DNA from: CAYWBU01 sp942491525
GTDB lineage: Bacteria; Desulfobacterota; Desulfomonilia; UBA1062
Assembly: GCA_942491525.1 (NCBI GenBank)
Contig: CALOBW010000030.1
Location: 62,001 to 126,000, forward strand
Length of the DNA stretch: 64,000 bases
Direction of reading: 5' to 3'
The notes below the pieces were generated by a model. It was given only the letters and a program-made list of their open reading frames with translations. It was not told the DNA's origin and searched no databases. Made by a program: the position numbers and the translations under genes. Positions within the stretch are counted from its first letter, which is position 1; the number at the start of each line of letters is the position of its first letter. Below are positions 1-6,881 of the stretch, one piece after another.

Positions 1-554
1 TGACCCGCGGCAACCATGAGACCCGCGGCGCCCTGGCCCGCAAGCTGCCGGAATATCTGGGCACGCCCTACTACCAGGCCTTTGATTACGGCCAGGCCCG
101 CATTATCATTCTGGACGGCGGCGAAGACAAGCGTGACGACCATGAGGAGTACAGCGGACTGGTGGACTTCGGCGCCTACCGCCGGGATCAGCTGGCCTGG
201 CTGCAGCAGGAGCTCACGGGCTGGCAGCCGCAGGGGCTGCAGATCGCCCTCAACCACATCCCCTTCAATGAGTTCCAGCTTCAGGAGGAGCCCTTCAACG
301 CCTACCAGCGCGACTTCTGCCGGCTGCTGGGCGACGCCGGCCTCGAACTGATGCTGAGCGGCCACTGGCATGAGACGCGCTACTTTGAACCCACAGCGTC
401 GAGCAGCTTCAACATCCTCTGGGGCGGCGGCGACGCCTATGAGGATGGCGCCTACCGGCCGGTGCTGGTGGAAGTCGACGGCTCCAGCGCCACCGTCAGG
501 GTCATCGACGTCAACGGAGAGACACTTCAGGTCCATCAGGTGCCGGGCTCTTGA
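1..554 (+). CDS. Calcineurin-like metallophosphoesterase, C-terminal part (5' end outside window)
   Basis: The reading frame is open from base 3 and enters the window already coding, so the start codon lies upstream. The visible part has three signatures of the calcineurin-like phosphoesterase fold: a GNHE metal-ligand motif (here RGNHETRG) at the very start, a later NHIP segment, and a GHxH motif (SGHWHE) about 120 residues on. These histidines and asparagine normally bind a dinuclear metal centre that hydrolyses phosphomonoesters or diesters. The substrate cannot be named. The stop codon lies inside an FNR-like palindrome that precedes the cupin gene. Confidence 0.85.
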   Translation, partial: TRGNHETRGALARKLPEYLGTPYYQAFDYGQARIIILDGGEDKRDDHEEYSGLVDFGAYRRDQLAWLQQELTGWQPQGLQIALNHIPFNEFQLQEEPFNAYQRDFCRLLGDAGLELMLSGHWHETRYFEPTASSSFNILWGGGDAYEDGAYRPVLVEVDGSSATVRVIDVNGETLQVHQVPGS

Positions 555-564
555 CCCAGGTCAA
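551..564 (+). promoter_or_regulatory. FNR/DNR-type operator upstream of the cupin gene
   Basis: TTGACCCAGGTCAA is a perfect inverted repeat matching the relaxed Crp/FNR-family pattern TTGAY-N4-RTCAA. A -10-like TATAAA lies at 587-592, which puts a likely transcription start near 599 and the centre of the palindrome (557.5) about 41 bases upstream. That is the class II activator position known for FNR. The palindrome overlaps the stop codon of the preceding phosphoesterase gene. Which FNR-family protein binds is not visible. Confidence 0.6.
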
Positions 565-612
565 AGCCCTCCTACTAAAGACACTGTATAAACAGCCCCA
601 AAGGAGGGCACC

Positions 613-960
613 ATGGCCTACATAAAAAATATAAACGCTTCGGAAGTTAACGACCTGACCACACTGGTGGACTATGCCGAGGGCCAGGTCGTCTCGCGCA
701 CCCTGGCCCAGAATCCGGCCCTCAGCCTGACCCTCTTCGCCTTTGCCGCCGGAGAGGGCGTCAGCACCCATACGGCGCCGGGCGACGCCCTGCTGCAGGT
801 CATCGACGGGCAGGCGCGGGTCACCATCGACCGTGACATCTTCAAGGTTAAGGCGGGTGAATCGATTGTCATGCCGGCCAACATTCCGCATGCGGTGGAT
901 GCCGACGAACCCTTCAAGATGCTGCTGACAATCGTCAAGCCGGCGGGTTTTGCGAAGTAG
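613..960 (+). CDS. Small single-domain cupin protein
   Basis: This 115-residue protein is one cupin beta-barrel. Typical cupin features are the GEGVSTHTAPGDALLQVIDG stretch around residues 47-67 and the later MPANIPHAVDADE segment. The histidines in these two segments are candidate metal ligands. The start is fixed by a strong AAGGAGG eight bases upstream. Family members of this size are often found in anaerobic, nitrosative or oxidative stress regulons. The FNR-type site upstream agrees with that, but the ligand is unknown. Its 3' end overlaps the convergent membrane-protein gene by 26 bases. Confidence 0.85.
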   Translation: MAYIKNINASEVNDLTTLVDYAEGQVVSRTLAQNPALSLTLFAFAAGEGVSTHTAPGDALLQVIDGQARVTIDRDIFKVKAGESIVMPANIPHAVDADEPFKMLLTIVKPAGFAK

Positions 961-1354
961 GACTGAGGGAGCCCCAGAGCAGGATGGCCGCGCAGGCCAT
1001 CAGGCTCAGCGCCCCCAGGCCGACCACCGGCACAAAGAGCATTGATCCGCCGCTCAGGCCCCGCAGAATCAGCCCCAGCGGCATGATCAGCGCGCCAATC
1101 GCCAACCACGAGCAGTAGCGGCGCCAGCGGCTGCGCAGATTCAGATGATCAACCAGGCCGCCCACGATCAGGTTGAGCAGCGCAATCGGCATGCCATGGG
1201 TATGACCGGCCCGCAGCAGCACCCTCTCGAGGGTCATGGCGTAGAAGCCCTGTTCCAGAAAGGGATCCAGACTGAAACCCAGCCAAAAGCCGAACACCGC
1301 GCCCAGAATCAGGGTGGCACCGCCCACCGCCACATTAATCGCACCGATCTTCAT
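935..1354 (-). CDS. Small integral membrane protein, unknown function
   Basis: About 139 residues with four hydrophobic segments, near residues 4-27, 52-72, 85-105 and 110-130. The second segment carries a polar AGHTHGMPIALLN motif whose two histidines could bind metal or haem; this is only a possibility. An upstream in-frame extension exists, but the ATG at 1354 has AGGAGG six bases before it and begins with a natural hydrophobic N-terminus. A TATAAT-like box on the minus strand near 1370 may serve as -10. I do not recognise the family. Confidence 0.65.
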   Translation of the reverse strand: MKIGAINVAVGGATLILGAVFGFWLGFSLDPFLEQGFYAMTLERVLLRAGHTHGMPIALLNLIVGGLVDHLNLRSRWRRYCSWLAIGALIMPLGLILRGLSGGSMLFVPVVGLGALSLMACAAILLWGSLSPTSQNPPA

Positions 1355-1431
1355 CGCAACCTCCTGCTGGGCATAATTATAAGGGCGTTCAGCCGACTTG
1401 CCATCCAATGCCCGCAATCTATTATAAATGC

Positions 1432-1692
1432 ATGAACTGCTGGGAATTCCAAAAATGCGGCCGCGAGCCGGGCGGCGAGAAAGTGACCAGCCTGGGGCTC
1501 TGTCCGGCGGCCTACAATGAAAAGTACAACGGCTACAACAACGGCCTCAACGCGGGCCGCTACTGCTGGCGGGCGGCCGGCACCCTGAGCCGCAGCAACA
1601 TCTGTCCCATGTCCGAAAATCTGCTGAGCTGCGCCCAGTGTGACTTCTACCATCTGGTGCGCTCCGAAGAGGGCGACCGCTTCGTGGTCTGA
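1432..1692 (+). CDS. Two-CW domain protein (Cys-rich)
   Basis: The 86-residue product starts MNCWEFQKCGREPGG, the opening typical of the two-CW family, and has a second CW pair in AGRYCWRAAG. Further cysteines (SNICPM, SCAQCDFY) bring the total high enough for a metal or Fe-S site. Family proteins occur mainly in anaerobes and are often next to signalling genes; no function is established. An alternative start eight codons upstream (1408) is open; neither has a clear ribosome site, and the shorter form matches family N-termini. The sigma-54 activator follows 45 bases downstream. Confidence 0.75.
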   Translation: MNCWEFQKCGREPGGEKVTSLGLCPAAYNEKYNGYNNGLNAGRYCWRAAGTLSRSNICPMSENLLSCAQCDFYHLVRSEEGDRFVV

Positions 1693-1737
1693 TTTTTAAG
1701 TGTACTATGGCCGGCAAGAGGGCTATAATCCTCTGAC

Positions 1738-3021
1738 ATGAGTTCAGCCATGACCAAGCTCAGCCAGACCATCTGCCAGGCCATTCCCGACGGACTCTTC
1801 TCGGTTGACAAAGATTTCCGCATCACCTTCTTCAGTCCATCGGCCGAGGAGATCACCGGCATCAGAGCCGGGGACGCCCTGGGACGCACCTGCTGGGAAG
1901 TGCTGCACTCCAACCTCTGCGAGAAGGAGTGTCCGCTCAACGAAGCCCTTCATTCCGGCCAGCCGGTCACCAACCGCATCGCCTCCATCGTCAATGCCGA
2001 CGGCCAGCGCATCTCCATCAGCCTCTCGGCCGGCATCCTCGAGGAGAACCAGGAGGTCATCGGCGGGCTTGAAACCTTTCGCGACATCACCTCCCTGACC
2101 CACCTGAAACGCGCCGCCGCCAAAGACTACAGCTGCCAGGACATCCTGAGCATCAACGCCCGCATGCGCCAGATATTTGAAATCCTGCCCACCATCGCGG
2201 CCAGCGCCTCGACGGTGCTGATCACCGGCGAAACCGGCACCGGCAAGGAGATGCTGGCCCGCGCCGTGCACAACTTAAGCGGGCGCGACCCCTTCGTGGC
2301 GGTCAACTGCGCCGCCCTGCCCGACAATCTGCTGGAGAGCGAACTCTTCGGCTACCGCAAGGGGGCCTTCACCGGCGCCACCCAGAACCGCGCCGGCCGC
2401 TTCCAGCTGGCCGACGGCGGCACCATCTTTCTGGACGAGATCGGCGACATCTCGCCGGCCCTGCAGGTACGCCTGCTGCGCGTGCTGCAGGAAAAGGAGT
2501 TTGAACCGCTCGGATCAAGCATCCGCATCAGAACCGATGTCAGGATCGTGGCGGCCACCAACTGCAACCTTGAAGAGCTGGTGCAGAGCGGCCAGTTCAG
2601 ACGCGACCTCTACTACCGTCTGAATGTCATCAAGCTGGAGCTGCCGCCGCTACGTGAGCGCCGTGAAGATATCAGCCTGCTGGCCGAACACTTCCTCGAT
2701 AAATTCAACCAGCAACAGCACAAAGATCTGAGTTTGAGCCGTGAGAGCCTGCAGCGGCTCATAACCCATGACTACCCCGGCAACATCCGCGAGCTGGAAA
2801 ATATGATCGAGCGGGCCTTCGTGCTCTGCCCCGAGGGCCAGATCACACCCGAACTCTTCGCCGTTGAGCAGCCGCTGCCCGACACCGCCCGCCTCAGAGA
2901 CATCGAAGATGCCGTGATTCTGGACACATTGAACCGCAACGGCGGCAACCGCAGCCGCACCGCTAACGAGCTGGGCATCCACAAGACCACCCTCTACCGC
3001 CGCCTCAAAAAGATCCTGTAG
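1738..3021 (+). CDS. Sigma-54-dependent activator (PAS, AAA+, Fis-type HTH)
   Basis: 427 residues in the classical enhancer-binding order. Residues about 8-120 form a PAS sensor with cysteines at 52, 61 and 65 (TCWEVLHSNLCEKECPL). The AAA+ domain has Walker A GETGTGKE near 164-171 and the sigma-54 contact loop GAFTGA at 209-214. The C-terminal Fis-like helix-turn-helix ends ELGIHKTTLYRRLKKIL. There is no receiver domain, so the PAS domain probably senses the signal directly; the clustered cysteines suggest a redox or Fe-S signal (inference). It resembles the cognate activator of the ORP cluster in Desulfovibrio and stands just upstream of two palindromes and a sigma-54 promoter. Confidence 0.95.
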   Translation: MSSAMTKLSQTICQAIPDGLFSVDKDFRITFFSPSAEEITGIRAGDALGRTCWEVLHSNLCEKECPLNEALHSGQPVTNRIASIVNADGQRISISLSAGILEENQEVIGGLETFRDITSLTHLKRAAAKDYSCQDILSINARMRQIFEILPTIAASASTVLITGETGTGKEMLARAVHNLSGRDPFVAVNCAALPDNLLESELFGYRKGAFTGATQNRAGRFQLADGGTIFLDEIGDISPALQVRLLRVLQEKEFEPLGSSIRIRTDVRIVAATNCNLEELVQSGQFRRDLYYRLNVIKLELPPLRERREDISLLAEHFLDKFNQQQHKDLSLSRESLQRLITHDYPGNIRELENMIERAFVLCPEGQITPELFAVEQPLPDTARLRDIEDAVILDTLNRNGGNRSRTANELGIHKTTLYRRLKKIL

Positions 3022-3068
3022 TTGCAAAACGCAACCCCACGCCGCCAGCGGCTATTGCATTTTGCAAC
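3021..3068 (+). promoter_or_regulatory. Tandem upstream activator sites for the sigma-54 regulator
   Basis: Two 15-base near-palindromes share the pattern RTTGCA-N4-GCAAC: GTTGCAAAACGCAAC at 3021-3035 and ATTGCATTTTGCAAC at 3054-3068. Their centres are 33 bases apart, about three helical turns, so bound activators would face the same side of the helix. They lie roughly 119 and 86 bases upstream of the predicted start of transcription, the usual range for enhancer sites. The first overlaps the last base of the activator's own stop codon. Confidence 0.75.
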
Positions 3069-3120
3069 CACCTAACCCCTATCTCCCGCAACACCCCAAT
3101 AAATACAGACAGTTGAGCTT

Positions 3121-3136
3121 TGGCACCAAGCTTGCC
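3121..3136 (+). promoter_or_regulatory. Sigma-54 (-24/-12) promoter of the ORP-like operon
   Basis: TGGCAC-CAAGC-TTGC matches the sigma-54 consensus, with the invariant GG and GC ten bases apart. The GC at 3134-3135 sets the transcription start at about 3146-3148. This coincides with the ATG at 3148, so the first gene would be translated from an almost leaderless message. Confidence 0.85.
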
Positions 3137-3147
3137 TTATAGGCAGT

Positions 3148-3504
3148 ATGAAAATCGCACTGTCACAATATGGCGACAAGATCGCAACCGCCTGCGACTT
3201 TGCCGACACCCTCAGCGTTGTCGAGCTTGCATCCGGTGCCCGGCACACGCTGGACCTGTGCGGCCTGGTGTTGCCGGCCCGCGCGGCCGCCATGGCCGAT
3301 GCGGGTATTGAGCTGCTGATCTGCGGCGCCATCTCGCGCAACCTGGAGGCCATGCTCTACTACTCCGGCATCGAGGTGATCAGCGGAGTAACCGGCGGCT
3401 GCAACGAGATCCTGAGTGCCTACCGCAACGGCAACCTTGAAAACGCCCGCTACCGCCTGCCGGGCTGCCGACAGTGCCGAAGGAGGAGAAGATGCCATTT
3501 TTAG
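3148..3504 (+). CDS. NifX/NifB-C-like cofactor-binding protein with Cys/Arg tail
   Basis: 118 residues. The MKIALSQYGDKIATACDFAD start and the later VISGVTGGCNEILSAYRNG segment place it in the dinitrogenase iron-molybdenum cofactor-binding (NifX-like) family, whose members carry metal-sulfur clusters. The protein ends in an unusual GCRQCRRRRRCHF tail. That Arg tract is encoded by the same AAGGAGGAG bases that serve as ribosome site for the next gene, and the two genes overlap by 13 bases. No Shine-Dalgarno lies upstream of this start, and the sigma-54 transcription start falls at or next to its ATG. Confidence 0.85.
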   Translation: MKIALSQYGDKIATACDFADTLSVVELASGARHTLDLCGLVLPARAAAMADAGIELLICGAISRNLEAMLYYSGIEVISGVTGGCNEILSAYRNGNLENARYRLPGCRQCRRRRRCHF

Positions 3505-3677
3505 ACGGAACAGGCCCCATGGCCATGCGCGCGGGACGCAGACTCCTATTCTGCCCGCGCAGGATGCGTCGCAGTCTGATACTGGGCGCCGGGCTGGCGC
3601 TGGCTGGCGGCATAAAACGCCGTCGCGACCAGCTGCCCTACAACAAACAACCCAAACTTATCACAAAAGGAGAATAG
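3492..3677 (+). CDS. Small DUF5320-like basic protein
   Basis: 61 residues starting MPFLDGTGPMAM, the GTGPMG-type opening of the small DUF5320 proteins that accompany NifX-like and MinD-like genes in anaerobes. The middle is a short hydrophobic patch (LILGAGLALAGGI) flanked by Arg clusters, and the typical Gly/Met-rich body is reduced. The start is chosen for the excellent GGAGG placed seven bases upstream; a longer in-frame start at 3474 has none. It overlaps the NifX-like gene and is followed three bases later by a second protein of the same type. Confidence 0.6.
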   Translation: MPFLDGTGPMAMRAGRRLLFCPRRMRRSLILGAGLALAGGIKRRRDQLPYNKQPKLITKGE

Positions 3678-3679
3678 TT

Positions 3680-3889
3680 ATGCCTAACAGAGATATGACT
3701 GGACCAGACGGACGCGGAGCAATGACAGGACGCGGCATGGGGCGCAAGATGAGGCGTGGACTTGGCCGCGGCTTTGTCAGCCAAACCAACAACTACGACC
3801 TCGGACTGCTTGAAAACCAGGCCCGCATGCTCAAGAGCTCTCTGAGCTCAATTGAAGACAGAATCAAACAACTGAAAGGAAACGCATAA
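3680..3889 (+). CDS. DUF5320 domain protein with C-terminal coiled coil
   Basis: 69 residues. The N-terminal half (TGPDGRGAMTGRGMGRKMRR) is the Gly/Met/Arg-rich DUF5320 signature, and residues about 44-66 form a heptad-like helix (LLENQARMLKSSLSSIEDRI) suited to dimerisation or docking. The start has AAAGGAG eight bases upstream. The stop overlaps the next start as TAATG, so the two are translationally coupled. Proteins of this type are consistently encoded with ORP/NifX and Mrp/MinD ATPases, but their role is not known. Confidence 0.75.
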   Translation: MPNRDMTGPDGRGAMTGRGMGRKMRRGLGRGFVSQTNNYDLGLLENQARMLKSSLSSIEDRIKQLKGNA

Positions 3890-4221
3890 TGAAAATTGCC
3901 ATACCAACCACCCAGGGCTGCATCAGCCAGCACTTCGGCCACTGTGAAACTTTCAACTTCTATGATGTTGAAGAGGGTAAAATCATCAAATCCACCAGCC
4001 TGACCCCGCCGCCCCATGAGCCGGGCGTGCTGCCGGTCTGGCTGGGCCAGCAGGGCGCAGACGTCATCATTGCCGGCGGCATGGGCGCCCGCGCCCAGCA
4101 GCTGCTCGAGGGTCAGGGGATAGAAGTTGTCATCGGCATAACCGATGGCCAGCCCGAAATGCTGATCGAAGCCTACCTGGGCGGCAACCTGTGCGGCGGC
4201 GCAAACCTCTGCGACCACTAA
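3889..4221 (+). CDS. NifX-like Mo/Fe cluster-binding protein
   Basis: 110 residues of the dinitrogenase iron-molybdenum cofactor family. Characteristic parts are the MKIAIPTTQGCISQHFGHCE start, with a Cys and two His that often act as ligands, the GADVIIAGGMGARAQQLLEG core and a Cys-bearing end (LCGGANLCDH). In the ORP complex a protein of this family binds the metal-sulfur cofactor. This gene and the next are the best candidates here for that role, by analogy only. Confidence 0.9.
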   Translation: MKIAIPTTQGCISQHFGHCETFNFYDVEEGKIIKSTSLTPPPHEPGVLPVWLGQQGADVIIAGGMGARAQQLLEGQGIEVVIGITDGQPEMLIEAYLGGNLCGGANLCDH

Positions 4222-4230
4222 GGAGAAGTT

Positions 4231-4539
4231 ATGAAAATTGCAATTTCAGCTACAACCAAGAACCCCTCCGACCGGCTCGATGAGCGTTTCGGCCGCTGCA
4301 CCTGCTTCCACATCATTGATCAGGAGAATGATGAATATGATGTGATCGTCAACGAATTCAAGGATGCCGGCAGCGGCGCCGGCATCAAGGCCGCCCAGCT
4401 GGTGGTCGACAGCGGCGCCCAGACCGTCATCACCGGCAACTGCGGCCCCAAGGCACTCAGCGTGCTGGAGGCCGCCGGCATCAAGGTCATCACCGATGCC
4501 AAGGGTTCCGTCAAGGAAGCCCTCAGCCAGTTCGCATGA
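4231..4539 (+). CDS. NifX-like Mo/Fe cluster-binding protein
   Basis: 102 residues, third NifX-like paralogue in the operon. It starts MKIAISATTKNPSDRLDERFGRC and has the typical AQTVITGNCGPKALSVLEAAG core with a conserved GNCGPKA cysteine loop. A ribosome site (AAGGAG) stands five bases upstream and the stop overlaps the following ATPase start as ATGA. Three such paralogues in a row suggest division of labour between carrier and final acceptor of a cluster (inference). Confidence 0.92.
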   Translation: MKIAISATTKNPSDRLDERFGRCTCFHIIDQENDEYDVIVNEFKDAGSGAGIKAAQLVVDSGAQTVITGNCGPKALSVLEAAGIKVITDAKGSVKEALSQFA

Positions 4540-5393
4540 AGATAGCAGTCGCCAGCGGCAAGGGCGGCACCGGCAAAACAACCGTTTCAACCAGCCTGGC
4601 CCTGCTGGCAGCTGAGACGCAGCCGACCAGCTACGTGGACTGCGACGTGGAGGAGCCCAACGGTTTCCTCTTCCTGCAGCCCGAGATCAGCCACAGCCAG
4701 CCGGTCAGCCTGCCGGTGCCGGTAATCGATGAGCAGCGCTGCACCCTGTGCGGCCGCTGCGTCTCGATCTGCCAGTACGGCGCCTTAGCCCGCCTGCCGC
4801 GCGGCATCATGGTCATGAGCGACATGTGCCACGCCTGCGGCGGCTGCAGCCTGCTCTGCCCGGCCAAGGCCATCAGCGAAAAGCAGCGCACCATCGGCCA
4901 GATGGATATCGGACAAAGAGACAGCCTGCGCTGTTTGCAGGGGCGTCTCAATGTCGGCGAAGCGATCGCCACGCCGATCATCAAGGCCCTCAAAGACCGG
5001 ATCACTCCCGGTCTGACTATCCTGGATGCGCCACCGGGCACCAGCTGCCCGGTGGTCAGCACCGTCATGGACGCCGACTTTGTACTGCTGGTGACCGAAC
5101 CGACCCCCTTCGGCCTGCACGACCTTAAACTGGCAGTTGAGATGGTCAGAAAGCTCAAACTCAATTACGGCGTGGTCGTCAACCGTTCAACCGGCACCAA
5201 CCTCAGCGGCCTGCCGATCCTGGGGGAGATCCCCATGGACCGCAGAGTTGCCGAAGCCTACTCCGAGGGCATCCCCCTGATCGCGGCCCTGCCCGAATAC
5301 CGGGAAGCTTTCAGCCAGATTTTAAAAGGAATAGAAAAATGCACGAGATCGTCATCATCAGCGGTAAAGGCGGCACCGGTAAAACGAGCCTGA
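4536..5393 (+). CDS. MinD/Mrp-type ATPase with two inserted 4Fe-4S clusters (first copy)
   Basis: 285 residues. Residues 5-18 carry the deviant Walker A ASGKGGTGKTT of MinD/NifH-type ATPases, and VDCDVEEPN follows as switch region. A ferredoxin module is inserted at about 65-115, with CxxCxxCxxxC sets at 69-79 and 98-108. The remainder has the DAPPGTSCP Walker-B-like segment and VTEPTPFGLHD. Such proteins load or insert metal clusters and are partners of ORP proteins. The start overlaps the preceding stop (ATGA); the 3' end overlaps the next gene by 55 bases. Confidence 0.93.
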   Translation: MKIAVASGKGGTGKTTVSTSLALLAAETQPTSYVDCDVEEPNGFLFLQPEISHSQPVSLPVPVIDEQRCTLCGRCVSICQYGALARLPRGIMVMSDMCHACGGCSLLCPAKAISEKQRTIGQMDIGQRDSLRCLQGRLNVGEAIATPIIKALKDRITPGLTILDAPPGTSCPVVSTVMDADFVLLVTEPTPFGLHDLKLAVEMVRKLKLNYGVVVNRSTGTNLSGLPILGEIPMDRRVAEAYSEGIPLIAALPEYREAFSQILKGIEKCTRSSSSAVKAAPVKRA

Positions 5394-6208
5394 CCGGCGC
5401 CTTTGCATCCCTGGCCGGCTCCATGGTACTGGCCGACTGCGATGTGGATGCCGCCGACCTGCACCTGATCCTGGAACCTCAGATCAGGCAGCGCCACAAC
5501 TTCAGCGGCGGCAGCCAGGCCCGCATCGACCGGCAAGCCTGCCTTGAATGCGGCTGCTGTTTGACGGCCTGTCGTTTTGATGCCATCCATAATTTCCGGA
5601 TCGACCCGATCCTCTGCGAAGGCTGCGGGGTCTGCGCCCAGATCTGCCCCATGGACGCCATCCGGTTCGAACCGACAATTAACGGCGAATGGTACATCTC
5701 GGATACCCGCCTGGGCCCCATGGTGCATGCCCGCCTGGGCATTGCCGAGGAGAACTCGGGCAAGCTGGTTACCGAGGTGCGCAAAGCGGCCAAGCAGATC
5801 GCCCACCAACAGCAGGCCGACTATCTGCTGGTGGACGGTTCGCCCGGCATCGGCTGCCCGGTGATCGCATCACTCAGCGGCGCGCACCTGGCGGTCATCG
5901 TGACCGAACCGACCATCTCCGGCCTGCACGATCTGGAGCGGGTGCTGGATCTGACCGCCCACTTCGGCGTTGCGGCGGCCGTCATCATCAACAAGGCCGA
6001 CATCAACCCCGGCAAGTGTAACGAGATTGAGAATCACTGCGAGCGGCGGGACATCCCTGTGGTCGGCATCATCCCCTATGATGAATCTTTTACCAAGGCG
6101 CAGACGGAGAAGATGACTCTGATCGAGTATCACAACCCGAGACTCAGCGCAGTTATTGAACAGACCTGGTCAAACATCAGGGCCCGGCTCCAGCGCCAAC
6201 TCAGCTAG
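5339..6208 (+). CDS. MinD/Mrp-type ATPase with two inserted 4Fe-4S clusters (second copy)
   Basis: 289 residues, paralogue of the preceding gene and starting inside it. It has ISGKGGTGKTSLTG near residues 7-20, DCDVDAADLHL, a two-cluster ferredoxin insert (cysteines 68-78 and 93-103), DGSPGIGCPV and VTEPTISGLHD. Pairs of these ATPases are a hallmark of ORP operons and may work as a heterodimer (inference from the pairing). It ends in an 8-base convergent overlap with the TPR gene, and no terminator hairpin is evident. Confidence 0.93.
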   Translation: MHEIVIISGKGGTGKTSLTGAFASLAGSMVLADCDVDAADLHLILEPQIRQRHNFSGGSQARIDRQACLECGCCLTACRFDAIHNFRIDPILCEGCGVCAQICPMDAIRFEPTINGEWYISDTRLGPMVHARLGIAEENSGKLVTEVRKAAKQIAHQQQADYLLVDGSPGIGCPVIASLSGAHLAVIVTEPTISGLHDLERVLDLTAHFGVAAAVIINKADINPGKCNEIENHCERRDIPVVGIIPYDESFTKAQTEKMTLIEYHNPRLSAVIEQTWSNIRARLQRQLS

Positions 6209-6839
6209 AGCGGGCCTTTCTGAGGTTCATGCGGAAAATCGGCAGATCCTCGCACTCGATGGCCTTCAAAAAGTACTCCTCGGCCTGCCCCGCATCATGG
6301 TCATGGTTGAGGGCGATCACACCCAGGTTGTTGTAGATCAGGGCATTTCCCTGGTCATACTGTAGTGACTGGTTGTAGAGCTCACGGGCTTCAACGAAGT
6401 GGCCGGCATCCATCTGGCTGACACCCAGCTCAAAGAGCTCGCGGCCGCGCATGCTCTTTTCATAGAGGGTTTTGTCGCCGGTGGCTCTATAGAGCTGTTT
6501 CAGTTTGAGCGCATCCTCACTCTCGCCGGCCAGCTCAATGGCCTGTTTCAGGTAACGCCTGGCATCCTCGCGGCGGCCGCTGCTGAAACTGATCTCGCCC
6601 AGGGCCCGCAGCACATTGTAGACGGGGCCCGAAACCTCCAGCTCCTGTCTGAGATAGTAGATGGCCTCGGTGCAGCTGCCGGCTCCGGCCAGGCTCACGG
6701 CCAGATTGTAGTTGACGCCCTGCTCATCCGGATAGGCTGCGGCAACCCTCCTGAAATAGCTCGCCGCTTTTGTGTAATTTTGTGAACCCAGGGCGTTGTA
6801 GCCCTGATAATCGTAGAATCTACGCAACAATTTCAACAT
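6201..6839 (-). CDS. TPR-repeat protein
   Basis: 212 residues made almost wholly of tetratricopeptide-like helical pairs, for example NYTKAASYFRRVAAAYPDEQG, REDARRYLKQAIEL and FVEARELYNQSLQYDQGNALIYNNLGV. There is no signal peptide or membrane segment, so it is probably a cytoplasmic scaffold. The start at 6839 is chosen because GGAG stands six bases upstream; an upstream in-frame start lacks one. It lies 42 bases after the GntP permease gene on the same strand and may share its message. Function unknown. Confidence 0.8.
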   Translation of the reverse strand: MLKLLRRFYDYQGYNALGSQNYTKAASYFRRVAAAYPDEQGVNYNLAVSLAGAGSCTEAIYYLRQELEVSGPVYNVLRALGEISFSSGRREDARRYLKQAIELAGESEDALKLKQLYRATGDKTLYEKSMRGRELFELGVSQMDAGHFVEARELYNQSLQYDQGNALIYNNLGVIALNHDHDAGQAEEYFLKAIECEDLPIFRMNLRKARSS

Positions 6840-6881
6840 AGCAAGCTCCAAAGGCGGGGCCTGAACCCCGCCATACAATCT

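Noticed and set aside
3148..6208. Nitrogenase maturation cluster
   Set aside because: NifX-like proteins alone suggested this, but there are no nifHDK, nifE/N or radical-SAM NifB genes, and the paired ferredoxin-MinD ATPases with the sigma-54 activator match ORP clusters.
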